The translations under genes were made by a program, and so were the position numbers. 36,753 nt of DNA from a virus. Positions 1 through 10,400 of this stretch are shown in pieces. The stretch covers positions 1-36,753 of the IMG/VR virus record IMGVR_UViG_3300032308_000261. One strand, 5' to 3'. Numbering within the stretch: the stretch's first letter is position 1; every line of letters begins with the position of its first letter. Below the pieces are notes generated by a model. That model had not been told where the DNA came from. It saw nothing but the letters and a program-made list of their open reading frames with translations, and did no database searches.

Positions 1-837
1 AATGCGGCCTATACGGTAGCAAATGCAGCCTATAATGCTGCTAATGACAAGATTTCATCTATCGGTGGTACGATCACAGGTGATCTAAGTATCGTCGGCA
101 CTCTTATTGTCACGGGTAATAGTTATCAGTATAATTCTAATACAATGGTCGTTTCTGATCCATTGATTTACCTAGCTGCTAACAACTACACAACCGACTT
201 GGTAGATATTGGCTTTATTGCTAACTATGTTAATACCGGTGGAGCTAACGTCCATACAGGCCTTTATAGAGAGCATACCAATAAAGAATACTATCTATTC
301 CAAGGCTATGATGCGGAGCCAATAAACAATCATATTGGTGCATTAAGTAACAATATGATACTATCGGTACTTAATACCGATGTAAGAACTTCTAATCTCA
401 ATCTTGGTGGTGCTAATGCTATCGTATGGATCAGTTCAGCCTTTGGTGTTGCTAATGCGGCATATGGTAACGCTAACACAGGTTTAGTCTCAGCTAATAA
501 CTATGCTGGTGCTATGGCCAATGCGGTCAATGCCTATACATCAGCAACCTATTCTACTATAGTTCAATTAGGTTCTAATTGGGGTGTTACCAATGCTGCC
601 TTTGGAGTTGCTAATTCAAGTTACGACTATGCTAATAGTAAGGGCTACTTTGCTGGTAATAATGGCGACAAGGGTAACGCTACAGGCCTTGGTGATATCT
701 TCCGAGTCCATTCTAATACATTGTCACAGAATGTTACTATATACTCCGGGAATAATGCAACAGCAACTGGTCCATTAACGGTCACTTCCGGTAAAACATT
801 AACTATTCAAATTGGCGCAAGGGTGGCTATCGTCTAA
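1..837 (+). CDS. Tail fibre protein, C-terminal part (5' end outside window)
   Basis: The frame is open from base 1, so the ATG at 145 is internal and this is the C-terminal 278 residues of a larger fibre. It opens with short Asn-Ala-Ala-Tyr/Phe repeats, then a module (SDPLIYLAANNY... to about base 430) that recurs almost residue for residue in the fibre at 7423-10446. More AN-rich repeats follow, and the end (GPLTVTSGKTLTIQIGARVAIV region) is a common terminal beta motif of phage fibres. It probably forms a trimeric shaft ending in a small tip and takes part in host recognition. The stop overlaps the next ATG by one base. Family assignment is firm; its exact place on the virion is not known. 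Confidence 0.85.
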   Translation, partial: NAAYTVANAAYNAANDKISSIGGTITGDLSIVGTLIVTGNSYQYNSNTMVVSDPLIYLAANNYTTDLVDIGFIANYVNTGGANVHTGLYREHTNKEYYLFQGYDAEPINNHIGALSNNMILSVLNTDVRTSNLNLGGANAIVWISSAFGVANAAYGNANTGLVSANNYAGAMANAVNAYTSATYSTIVQLGSNWGVTNAAFGVANSSYDYANSKGYFAGNNGDKGNATGLGDIFRVHSNTLSQNVTIYSGNNATATGPLTVTSGKTLTIQIGARVAIV

Positions 838-2162
838 TGTCCATATTACAAGTAACAACTATCACAACGGTTAATAATACAACACCATTAATCCTTGCAA
901 CAGGTAATAGTGGTGGTGGACAGATTGTCTTACAGGCCGCTAATAATGATGTTACTTTTAATGGTAATATGCGATTAACCGCTAACATTGTTGGTGATGG
1001 TTCTGGTTTGACTTTGCCAAGTTCTAATGTGGCTAATGCGGCATTTGGTAAAGCTAATGTTGCACTAACAGGAATCGTACCTGTAGCAAATGGTGGTACT
1101 GGATTATCAAGTTTATCTGCATATCAAATACTTTATCCTACAAGCTCCAGTGCAATTGGTTCTTCATCAGGTTTAAAATATGATGGACTTTATTTTTTCG
1201 CCGGTGGTGTAAGATTAAACGGCACTGATGGTGATATCAATCAGATTTGGCAAAGTAATTATAATACTACCTTAGGTATAACTGCTAACGGTGGTCCTAT
1301 ACTATTCGGTCAGACTGGTTCCGAAAAGATGAGGTTGACCGCAACAGGACGTCTAGGTATTGGCCAATCCAATCCACAAAAGTTGTTACATGTCGGTACT
1401 AGCGGAAGTAGTGATGCTTACATTGGTGATAACTTTATCTATGATGACGGTCAATGTCATATTCATTCAACAAATTCTAAAAGTCTATTGATAAATTCTT
1501 CAGGAGTTTTAAGACTAAACGAAGAGGTCACAGGTCATATCACCATGGCAGTTGGTGGTGGCAGTGTTGCAATAGGAACTAATTCAATTACATATGGAAA
1601 ATTTAGTGTAATAACTGGAGCTAACTTTTTCTGCACAGCATCTTCCATTTATAACTCTGCTGAGTTTGGTCCAAGAACTGCAAACGATGGTTTTTGTTCT
1701 GTTCTTTATAATTATGGTAGCTTTGGTGCCGGTAATTTCTGGAAATTTGATGGTTCGTCTGGTGCTTTTTCTTTAATGCAGTCCGTAAGCGGATCGCAGT
1801 CAGAAAAATTAAATGTGAGTAGTTCTGGTACTCTTTCTTCTGCAGGACCATTAGCGCCCAAAGGTGCACCGGGAACTTATGCTATAGACATAACAACTGG
1901 CAGTTCTGCGGTTACAGTTGCCAATGGCGGAACAATAGATTTTCCAAATTGTTCAGGAATGTTAATTGTAAATAACTGGATGAATGGCGCTGTTACAATA
2001 TGGTTGTGTGGAGGTGGTAGCACAACTGCTGTTGGTTCTGTTGTTGCACAATCAGGCACCTTTACTTATGTTCCTGCCATTGCTGGTTATAGATTTACCA
2101 GTAATTATGCCGGAACAGGAACATATGGATTCTGTTTTATTAGAACAAGAAACACAGCATAA
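837..2162 (+). CDS. Tail fibre/adhesin protein, MSILQV type
   Basis: A 441-residue Gly/Ser/Asn-rich protein, probably a virion fibre. The N-terminus MSILQV is shared with the gene at 2436, including nearly identical DNA over the first 20 or so bases, and suggests a common attachment domain. Around residue 60 there is one NAAF-type repeat, and around residue 172 an LGIG-x4-P-x3-LLHVG motif, typical of fibre shafts (usual form NVGIGTxxPxxxL). The last 100 residues form a Gly/Thr/aromatic-rich beta domain that is probably the tip. No peptidase S74 domain is present. The start overlaps the previous stop (TAATG), so translation is probably coupled. Receptor unknown. Confidence 0.8.
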   Translation: MSILQVTTITTVNNTTPLILATGNSGGGQIVLQAANNDVTFNGNMRLTANIVGDGSGLTLPSSNVANAAFGKANVALTGIVPVANGGTGLSSLSAYQILYPTSSSAIGSSSGLKYDGLYFFAGGVRLNGTDGDINQIWQSNYNTTLGITANGGPILFGQTGSEKMRLTATGRLGIGQSNPQKLLHVGTSGSSDAYIGDNFIYDDGQCHIHSTNSKSLLINSSGVLRLNEEVTGHITMAVGGGSVAIGTNSITYGKFSVITGANFFCTASSIYNSAEFGPRTANDGFCSVLYNYGSFGAGNFWKFDGSSGAFSLMQSVSGSQSEKLNVSSSGTLSSAGPLAPKGAPGTYAIDITTGSSAVTVANGGTIDFPNCSGMLIVNNWMNGAVTIWLCGGGSTTAVGSVVAQSGTFTYVPAIAGYRFTSNYAGTGTYGFCFIRTRNTA

Positions 2163-2171
2163 GGATTTATT

Positions 2172-2435
2172 ATGACCGAATATACATCTACACTTATCTA
2201 TGGTAATAACATGTATGAGATTGAAACCACCTTTAACGGAGAACCCGTAAAATTCAGTGTTGTGGTGGCTAATGATGAATCTGAGATAGAAGGATTGGTA
2301 GAACATCATTTAAATTATCTTGCTAATCCTGCTCCTGTATATAATGAAACAATATCAGCGGAACCAACATTATCAGAACTCCAAGCACAACTAAATGCCA
2401 TAGCAGCACAGATAGCAGCATTACAAGGGTCATAA
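2172..2435 (+). CDS. Small protein between fibre genes, possible fibre accessory or chaperone
   Basis: An 87-residue acidic protein preceded by an AAGGA ribosome site. Residues 1-55 look like a small beta domain. The last 25 residues (LSELQAQLNAIAAQIAALQ) form a strongly heptad-like coiled coil, a tail common in small phage proteins encoded next to fibres. It lies between two fibres of the same N-terminal type and its stop abuts the next ATG directly. A role in fibre assembly or attachment is inference from position; no enzyme motif is visible. Confidence 0.65.
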   Translation: MTEYTSTLIYGNNMYEIETTFNGEPVKFSVVVANDESEIEGLVEHHLNYLANPAPVYNETISAEPTLSELQAQLNAIAAQIAALQGS

Positions 2436-4139
2436 ATGTCCATATTACAAGTAGCAAACGTTCAATTCGAAACAACCGGTGCCAATCGTATAGAATACAC
2501 AGGTAACAATGTTGTCCGTGTAAGAGCAAACGGTGGTTTCCAGTTGCCTTTTGGAACGACTGCACAGAGAGCACCTGGTGAAACTGGCCTTATGAGATAT
2601 AACACCGATACAGGTGCGGTCGAGGCTTACGGTGGTGCAGGTACTTGGGACGCTATGCCTACTGGTCCTGTGTTTAATGTTGCTTATGGTACAGTTAACA
2701 GTTCTTATACAACTGCTAATGCCGCCTTTGCGGCCGCTAATGCAGAATTTACTTTCTCCAATACCATTTATGCTGCGGTAAATAGTGCTTTTGCGGTCAC
2801 TAATGCTGCCTTTGCTAAGGCGAATACAGCATTGCAGAATACGAGTGGTACATTTTCAGGAGCCCTAACGGTTACAGGCGGTGTTAGTGTTCCTAATGAA
2901 GGCGCTGGTGGATATTACACTTCTCTAAATTCCTCAGGAACCAACAAAATTATATTGTCACTTTCAAATAATGGTATGGCTACAGATGCTACCAGATTGC
3001 GTTCCGCTGGTGGTGGTGTAAGTATTGAAAATAGTAGTACCTCAACGTTAATGTCGGTATTAGAAAATGGAAATGTTGGTATCGGCACTTTAAGTCCTAG
3101 TTCACGTTTACAAATAGTAGCACCAGCTGGACAGTTAGCCGCTTTTGGTAATACATCTTCTAATGTTAATAGTTGGATAGGAGTTTCTACAGGAAGCCAA
3201 TCGGTCACGTGGGGTATTGATGTTGATAATATAGCATACACATATACACCCGGTGCTTATAAAATATTCACCGGTGGTGCTAATGAACGTATGCGTATTA
3301 ATAGTTCTGGTAATGTTGGTATTGGTACGGATAATCCTGTTGTGAAATTTCAGACAAAACTAAGCACCAACAATAATGTTGGTATTTTTTCTAGTACCTT
3401 ACCATGTGCTATTGGAGCACATAATGATATTTTCAATGCCTGGGGTGATCTACAGGTTGGTCTAAGTTTGTTTTCCATGGGTAGCGGTAATGTTGGTATC
3501 GGTTCAACCAGTCCTCAACAAAAACTTGATGTTGTTGGTCTTATCAACTCTACAGACGGTTCTGGTAGTAGTAGATCATATATCGGATGGAAATCCAATT
3601 CACCATATGGATCTGAAACTGGTTTACATCTAATCAACGTAGATAACTCTAGTCTATTACTAGGCACTAACAATATAGTAAGAGCAAAGATTGATGTTAA
3701 TGGTCGTGTTACTATGCCATATCAACCTGCATTTTGGGCATATGGCACTGGCACACAGTCTTGGAGCGGAACATCAGTATATACCAAACTAGATTTTAGT
3801 GGTGGAGGACAATTTATAACATCTAATAAATCTAGTGGTTGGAATCAGACTAATAGCAGATTCACCTGTCCTGTTGCTGGAACATACGAATTTATTGTTT
3901 CCATAACAACATCTACAGCTAGTAGCAGTGGACCAGCAATTGTCATATATAAAAACGGCGGCGCCACTTATGAATTTTCAATAACTTATAGTGTTGGTCC
4001 ATATACCAGATTATATGGTCAATTTATGTTCGATTACGCTGCCGGCGATTATGTTGAAGTTTTTGTTGTGAACTATAACAACACAACATTTACCATTGAA
4101 AGAGGTAGATGTTCTTTTTCAGGAAAATTAGTATCATAA
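2436..4139 (+). CDS. Tail fibre protein with C-terminal C1q-like head
   Basis: A 567-residue fibre. It has the MSILQV start, then a domain with GLMRYNTDTGAVEAYGG (common in phage fibre N-termini), NAAF/AN repeats at about residues 90-135, and three NVGIG-x-x-x-P shaft motifs near residues 213, 293 and 352. From about residue 428 to the end the pattern matches the C1q/TNF-like fold: PAFWAYGTG, a Phe-rich strand, RFTCPVAGTYEF, KNG, a GDYVEVFV strand and a final FSGKL. Such trimeric heads bind ligands, so this is probably the receptor-binding tip. It directly follows the 87-residue protein. The C1q call rests on motif order, not a profile search. Confidence 0.85.
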   Translation: MSILQVANVQFETTGANRIEYTGNNVVRVRANGGFQLPFGTTAQRAPGETGLMRYNTDTGAVEAYGGAGTWDAMPTGPVFNVAYGTVNSSYTTANAAFAAANAEFTFSNTIYAAVNSAFAVTNAAFAKANTALQNTSGTFSGALTVTGGVSVPNEGAGGYYTSLNSSGTNKIILSLSNNGMATDATRLRSAGGGVSIENSSTSTLMSVLENGNVGIGTLSPSSRLQIVAPAGQLAAFGNTSSNVNSWIGVSTGSQSVTWGIDVDNIAYTYTPGAYKIFTGGANERMRINSSGNVGIGTDNPVVKFQTKLSTNNNVGIFSSTLPCAIGAHNDIFNAWGDLQVGLSLFSMGSGNVGIGSTSPQQKLDVVGLINSTDGSGSSRSYIGWKSNSPYGSETGLHLINVDNSSLLLGTNNIVRAKIDVNGRVTMPYQPAFWAYGTGTQSWSGTSVYTKLDFSGGGQFITSNKSSGWNQTNSRFTCPVAGTYEFIVSITTSTASSSGPAIVIYKNGGATYEFSITYSVGPYTRLYGQFMFDYAAGDYVEVFVVNYNNTTFTIERGRCSFSGKLVS

Positions 4140-4153
4140 TAGGAGAATAAACA

Positions 4154-4432
4154 ATGACAACTTATACAATAGAATACACAGAAACAGAAAACAAAGCTAT
4201 GGCTTATGCTGCGGCTGATGTTAATGATTGGATTCAGAACGCCGCTCATGAAAGAGCACGTATCGCCATTGATGAAATCGTTACACTAGCAGTTCAAAAG
4301 TTCCTAGATGCTGGTCAGTCAATTCCAGGTTCTAAAGACGAAATCGTAGCCGCTGCTTTCACTAATGGTTGGGTTAAGACTGCTGCTGACCGTAATGCCG
4401 AAGCAATAGCAGCCACACCAACCGAAGCATAA
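4154..4432 (+). CDS. Conserved small phage protein next to fibre genes
   Basis: A 92-residue protein with a good ribosome site (AGGAG) before ATG. It is mostly helical and Ala-rich, with a pattern (TIEYTETE, VNDWIQNAAHERARIAIDEIV) that I recognise from small proteins near tail-fibre genes in marine T4-like phages. No function is known to me. It may be a minor structural protein or fibre accessory. A late-promoter element begins right after, overlapping its last codons and stop. Confidence 0.65.
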   Translation: MTTYTIEYTETENKAMAYAAADVNDWIQNAAHERARIAIDEIVTLAVQKFLDAGQSIPGSKDEIVAAAFTNGWVKTAADRNAEAIAATPTEA

Positions 4433-4435
4433 ATA
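4428..4435 (+). promoter_or_regulatory. T4-type late promoter element (CATAAATA)
   Basis: This matches the T4 late consensus TATAAATA at 7 of 8 positions and lies 26 bases before the ATG of the fibre at 4462. It is the last such element before the 10486-14412 cassette, so it may drive the whole 4462-14412 stretch. Confidence 0.6.
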
Positions 4436-4461
4436 CTAGGAAATACTAGCAAGAGAGTATA

Positions 4462-7056
4462 ATGGCAATCAACTTTCCAAATTCTCCATCCGACGGTCAA
4501 ATATTCTATGATACGGACAGCGGTAATAGATACATTTATAGTACCTCAAAAGGTAGATGGTCAGTTGCATCAAACAATAGTCCTTTTACAGCAACATCTA
4601 ATAATCAGGTTCTATTCAATAATCAGAATAGTATCGATGGTGATAATGGATTAGTCTTTGACGTTGGTGCTAACACTCTTTATGCTAATTCTATCAATGT
4701 AGCCTATGATATGAGGGTTCGTGGTAACCTTTATATCGGATCTAATACGGTAACAATCAGTAATAACTCCATTGCGGCTCAAGCCATATACGTTACCGAT
4801 AATACCGGTAATCAGATTTTGGTGGCTTCGGCTTCTGATAATCCAAGTTTTAATGCGGCTAACATAGCCTATAATGCTACCAATTCCGCTTTTAGTGTAA
4901 TCAATGCAGCTTTTGGTCATTCTAATGCGACCTATGCTTCAGTAAACTCAGCCTTTGGTTTGACTAATGCGGCTTTTGGTCAGTCAAACAACGAGGTTAC
5001 TAGACTATCATCAGCCTATGTGGTTGCTAACTCTTCCTATGCTCAGGTAAACACTGTATTTGGTGTTGCTAATGCCGCTTTCAATACGGCTAATAGTGTC
5101 AGCATTGCACCTGTGTATAATCTGACCAATGCATCCTTTGATAAAGCCAACTCTGCGGTGGTTAATGCGGCAGCCGCTTATGCTGCGGTCAATACATTGG
5201 CTACTAGTGCTAATGCCTATGCGGCTTCGGTTGGTACCTCTACCAATAACTATACATTAGCCACCTATTCTACACTAACACAATTCGGATCGGTTTTTGG
5301 TGTGGCTAATGCGGCTTTTGCGGTAAGTAATGCCGCCTTTGCTGCGGCTAACAGTAAAGTTGCCACCGTATCTGGTACATCTGGTCGTATCACAAGTTCT
5401 GGTTCCACCGGTATCACTCTTGACCTGGCCACGACTGGACCTGGTGCCGGTTCATATTCATCTGGCATATCTGCGTTAACATTAGATGCATACGGTCGTG
5501 TCACAGCCGTTACTGGTTCAGCTGGTTATGTTGTCTCTGGCGGTGCTCTTGGTACACCATCTTCCGGCACATTGACTAACTGCACCTTTCCAACTCTAAA
5601 CCAAAATACTACAGGTTCGGCAGGTTCTGTTACAGGACTCACATTAAACAGTTCCGCTAACGGTATTAATCCAGATAACGTAACTCAAAATCAATTAGGT
5701 TATTGTGGTGTTAGTTTATATGGTCAAGGTGATGGTGCTTTATTTTCATCCGCTCATAGTTCTAATTGGGTTCATCAAATCTATGGTGACTTTAGAACAG
5801 GTCAGATAGCTATTCGTGGTAAGAATAACGGAACTTGGCAATCGTGGTATTATGTTCCATCTTACGGTTATAATAATGCCTCATACAGTGGTGCTTTGTA
5901 TCCAACAATAGTTTATGACTCGAATAATACTGGTTACTATGTTGACCCTAATTCGTCATCAAAAATATCGGGATTAATAACTTTTGACACTGCCTACGGC
6001 TCGTCTAAACTACAAGATGCCATGGGTTTTGTTATTAATGGCAACTATACAGCAGGACATTATAGTCACAGATTTAGAAAATGGGATGATGGAAACGGCG
6101 TACCTTTATATGTTCAATCAACTAGTGCAACGCCGGGAACTTGGTCAAACATTGCTAAATTTGGACCTGGTGGAATTGCCGGCGAGACAGGATCCTTTAC
6201 AGTTTATGGTTTTGGAGAAGCTACAGGATCTTGGAGAGCACCTATATTCTATGATTCAGATGATACTGCTTACTATTGTAATCCTGCTGGATCATCAAGA
6301 TTTTCTGGTATTGAACGTGTTGGTGGTAGTGGTAACTGGGATACAGATTTTCAGAATACTCCAGCTGGGACTATCAGATATGGTGGTGATTTTAATGCTG
6401 GTACAAATGGTCCAACTGGTGGAACTGGTTGGTGGGTGCAAGAAAACTTCCGTCACTCTAATGCATCCAGCTATTGGGGCGTTCAGGTCGCATGGGGTTG
6501 GGAAGACAGAGCAAATGAACTTTATACTAGAAACGTAACTGGTGGTGGTTATGGCAGTTGGATAAGATATTGGAACTCTGCTAATGCTCCTGGTACAATT
6601 CTTCAAGTTCAACAAACACATTGGAATGGCGTAGCTACTTTAGCAGCAGGATCATTTACTAATCACCCTAATCTTTCTGTGGCAATTACACCAAGATCAA
6701 CAAGTAGTAAAATATTAGTTATGGTTTCTATGCAGGCAGTGGTTTATAACCTAACCATGCAGGCAAGATTTACTAGAAACGACACACCTATCGGAATCGC
6801 AACCGCTGCCGGTTCGAGGATTCTTTCTACTTTTGGTGGCCTTCAGACGATTGGTGACGGTAACCATCAATTTACTCCATGGAACTATCAGTTTTTGGAT
6901 TCACCAGGAACAACTTCCGCTCTGACATATAGAATACAACTAAAAATGCAGAGTAGCACAACCGCATATCTCAATAGATCGGTTAACGATGCTGATAACA
7001 ATGACTGGGCGCAGAGAACAACATCATCTATAACTGTAATGGAAATCGCATCATGA
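4462..7056 (+). CDS. Tail fibre protein, MA(I/L)NFP type
   Basis: An 864-residue fibre. The N-terminal domain (AINFPNSPSDGQ, SGNRYIY, GRWSV) is widespread in phage fibres and is shared with the gene at 7423. Residues about 130-305 are a run of seven-residue repeats around NAAF-x-x-AN, probably a trimeric helical shaft. A GTSGRITSSGSTGITLDL/GGALGTPSSGTLTNCTF module follows, nearly identical to one in the 7423 fibre. Two YDSN/DDT-x-YY repeats come next. The final 155 residues (GTILQVQQTHW... SITVMEIAS) match a C-terminal domain common in marine phage fibres. The start is ATG; the end overlaps the next gene as ATGA. Confidence 0.85.
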   Translation: MAINFPNSPSDGQIFYDTDSGNRYIYSTSKGRWSVASNNSPFTATSNNQVLFNNQNSIDGDNGLVFDVGANTLYANSINVAYDMRVRGNLYIGSNTVTISNNSIAAQAIYVTDNTGNQILVASASDNPSFNAANIAYNATNSAFSVINAAFGHSNATYASVNSAFGLTNAAFGQSNNEVTRLSSAYVVANSSYAQVNTVFGVANAAFNTANSVSIAPVYNLTNASFDKANSAVVNAAAAYAAVNTLATSANAYAASVGTSTNNYTLATYSTLTQFGSVFGVANAAFAVSNAAFAAANSKVATVSGTSGRITSSGSTGITLDLATTGPGAGSYSSGISALTLDAYGRVTAVTGSAGYVVSGGALGTPSSGTLTNCTFPTLNQNTTGSAGSVTGLTLNSSANGINPDNVTQNQLGYCGVSLYGQGDGALFSSAHSSNWVHQIYGDFRTGQIAIRGKNNGTWQSWYYVPSYGYNNASYSGALYPTIVYDSNNTGYYVDPNSSSKISGLITFDTAYGSSKLQDAMGFVINGNYTAGHYSHRFRKWDDGNGVPLYVQSTSATPGTWSNIAKFGPGGIAGETGSFTVYGFGEATGSWRAPIFYDSDDTAYYCNPAGSSRFSGIERVGGSGNWDTDFQNTPAGTIRYGGDFNAGTNGPTGGTGWWVQENFRHSNASSYWGVQVAWGWEDRANELYTRNVTGGGYGSWIRYWNSANAPGTILQVQQTHWNGVATLAAGSFTNHPNLSVAITPRSTSSKILVMVSMQAVVYNLTMQARFTRNDTPIGIATAAGSRILSTFGGLQTIGDGNHQFTPWNYQFLDSPGTTSALTYRIQLKMQSSTTAYLNRSVNDADNNDWAQRTTSSITVMEIAS

Positions 7057-7412
7057 TAGCAAAAGCATTAGAAAAACTTGGTATAAGTTATGTTCTATCA
7101 GGAGAACCTACAAACGAACAAGAATTTAATTCTATGTTTAGAGTCGTTGTGGGTGAGGATGAATATGGTAGCACCATACTATCTGATGATCCTACTAAAT
7201 TTGGCATTACATGGGATGAACTTTGTATCGCAGCACAAAATGCCAAAGATGAATTTGATTCAAAAGAGTATCAGCGACAAAGACAACCTGAATATCCATC
7301 ATTAGCAGATTTTGCAGACGCATACTATTGGGATTCTAAAGGCGACAGCACCAAAATGAATGAATATGTCGCCAAGTGTGATGCAGTCAAAGCTAAATAC
7401 CCAAAACCATAA
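7053..7412 (+). CDS. Putative tail-fibre assembly chaperone-like protein
   Basis: A 119-residue protein whose ATG overlaps the previous stop (ATGA), so it is translationally coupled to the fibre. The C-terminal part carries RQPEYPSLADFADAYYWDSKGD and KAKYPKP, a pattern recurring in small phage proteins encoded beside fibre genes and often annotated as tail-fibre assembly or hypothetical. A chaperone role is inferred from family context and from position between two fibres of the same N-terminal type. No catalytic motif is visible. Confidence 0.7.
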   Translation: MIAKALEKLGISYVLSGEPTNEQEFNSMFRVVVGEDEYGSTILSDDPTKFGITWDELCIAAQNAKDEFDSKEYQRQRQPEYPSLADFADAYYWDSKGDSTKMNEYVAKCDAVKAKYPKP

Positions 7413-7422
7413 GGATTAACAG

Positions 7423-10400
7423 TTGGCACTTAATTTTCCAGCATCACCAGTAGATGGACAGGTATATTTTGATCCTACCAGTGGCAATCGTTATGTTTAT
7501 GATGCTACCGCTGGTACATGGATGTCTAGATCCAATGGGTTCTTTTCTACTGTAGAAACCGGACAGGTAATATTTGACGCAAATGATGTTATTGGTGGAT
7601 CCAACGGATTATACTTTAGCACCTCTGCCAACACCCTATTTGCCAATTCTATCAATGTTGCTACGGACATGCGTGTGCGTGGTAATCTGTATATCGGTAC
7701 CAATACGGTTACCATTACAGATTCCGCTATTATGGCTCAGACATTCTTTATCATGCAGAATGGAACACCACTTGCTGTTCCAACTGGTTCAACCACCAAT
7801 GCTTCTTATGAGGTAGCCAATTCAGCCTTTGCTCATACTAATACCACATTAACACATTCTCAGGCAGTTTATGGTGCAGTTAACTCCGTATTCGGAGTCG
7901 TTAATGCTTCTTATACTAGTTCTAATGCTGACTACGTATTAACTAATGCCGCTTATACATCGGTTAATGCTGGCTATACAGTAGCCAACGCAGCGTTTGA
8001 ATCAGCTAATAGCAAAGTTTCAAAGTCCGGTGATACTATCACAGGCACACTAAGCATTGTTGGCGATCTTATTGTTTCTGGTAATACTCGTCAGATCAAT
8101 GCCAATACCATGTCGATATCAGATCCGTTGATCTATTTGGCTGCTAATAACTATTCTAGTGATATTGTTGATATTGGATTTATTGCCAACTATGTTAATA
8201 CCGGTGGTGCTAACGTTCACACAGGTTTGTATAGAGAACACACCGATAAGGAGTATTATTTATTCCAGGGTTATGATGCGGAGCCAATAAACAATCACAT
8301 TGGTGCATTAAGTAACAATATGACCTTATCGGTCCTTAATGCAAATATAAGAACATCTAACCTTAATTTAGGTGGTGCTAATGCCATTACATGGATTAGT
8401 TCTGGTTATGGTGTGGCTAACGCTGCTTATGGACAATCTAATTCGGAAGTAACCAGGCTCTCTGCGGCTTATGTAGTAAGTAATGCGGCCTTTGCTGCGG
8501 CTAACAATAAAGTAGCTACGGTTGCCGGTACATCTGGAAGAATTACAAGTTCCGGTTCGACCGGTATTACTCTTGACCTGGCCGCCGCTGGTGCTGGTGC
8601 GGCATCATATTCTTCCGGTATTTCGGCACTCACAGTTGATGCCTATGGTCGTGTTACGGCTGTTACTGGTTCGGCTGGTTATGTTGTCTCTGGCGGAGCC
8701 CTTGGTACGCCATCTTCCGGAACATTAACTAACTGCACCTTTCCAACTCTGAACCAAAATACTACAGGTAATGCCGGCACAGTAACAAATGGTGTATATA
8801 CCTCAGGCAATCAAACCATTGGCGGAACAAAAACTTTTAGCACATCATTAAGAGTTCCTACAGTCGGAACAACTTGGATTGGAGGTTTTAGAGGCGATTC
8901 CGGTATTACAAGTTCCACTCTTGGTACCGCAGGAAGTTATCATGGTTGGTATTCCGCTAGAACGCCTTCTGGTGGATTTACAATAGGAACTTTGAGCGAT
9001 ACTTTCTATTGTAACTGGGCAACAAACACCAACATCGACAACAATACAAATAGTATTTCTACTCCTTTGTATATCAATTCTGCTGGAACGGCCGGAGCGG
9101 CTGGCGACTTCCGTGCGCCAATCTTTTATGATTCGAATGATACTGGTTATTATGCAGATCCTACATCAACATCAAATATGAGCATCATTACAGCCACAAG
9201 ATTGTGTGCTGGTTATAATTCTGGTGATAATAACTCTGTTCAATGCTCTAACTGGTTTAGATCATCTGGCGATAGTGGATGGTATAGTCAGACTTATGGT
9301 GGTGGTGTTTATATGACAGATAGCACCTGGATTAGACTATATGGTGGTAAACAACTATATTCTACTGGTTATTTCCAATCAGATGCCAGTATGCGTTCGC
9401 CAATCTTTTATGATTCGAATGATACTGGTTATTATACAGACCCTAATGGTACTAGTTCTATGGCTACTGTTCGTGCTAGTAGGATTTTACTTGATAGAAA
9501 TCATGGTCATAGTATCTTTGGCGTCTACAGTGCTACTCGCTACCAGGGCGTTTGGTCTATGGGTGAATCCTTTTACCTTCCTGACGACGGTACCACAACC
9601 GGCAATCTTTATGGTCTTGCTTGGTCTCATCCAAATGCTGGTGGTACAGCGGCTAACCTAAATGATCACGGTTTATTGGTACTTGTAAATGGTGGATTTA
9701 GAGCTGCTGTATCAGGTAGTATTCGTTGTTCTACCGATATGCGGACGCCAATCTACTATGACTCGAATGATACATCATATTATTGTGATCCCAATTCAAA
9801 TTCTTCGTTTAATACATTACGTTGTCACGGTAACGAAATGTATCTAAGAGGCGGATCACCAACACTACGCTTTGAAGACACCGATCAACAATGTGCAACA
9901 TTACACAACAATAGTAACTTATTCTATATCTTAAGACACAATAGCTATACAGTCGGATGGTCAACCGTTGGATCTGGTTGGTGGCCAATGACCGTCAATC
10001 TAACCAATAATGATGTGTCATGGGGTGGTAATATTGCCGCTGCTTACAATGTGTCCGCTTATGCTTCTGACCGCCGTTTAAAAGAAAATATTAAAGAAAT
10101 TCCTAATGCCATTGAAAAGATAAAGGCTATTAGAGGAGTTACCTTTGATTGGAATGATAAAGCGGATGAAGTAGGTTTTAAACCTGAAAAGAAATATAAT
10201 GATATTGGATGTATTGCTCAGGAAGTAGAAGCAATTCTTCCTCATGTTGTTACATTGGCACCATTCGACAGATGGAAGCCAGGTCCTAACGAAAAATATA
10301 GCAATGAATATTTAGCTGAAAAAATGGATACATCTAGAAGCGGTGAAAACTATCTGACTATTCAGTATGATAGAATGGTACCTTTATTGATTCAAGCAAT

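Noticed and set aside
5984-6538. 184-residue + frame inside a fibre gene
   Set aside because: Leu/Met/Val-rich shadow frame of a repetitive fibre; no ribosome site or motif.
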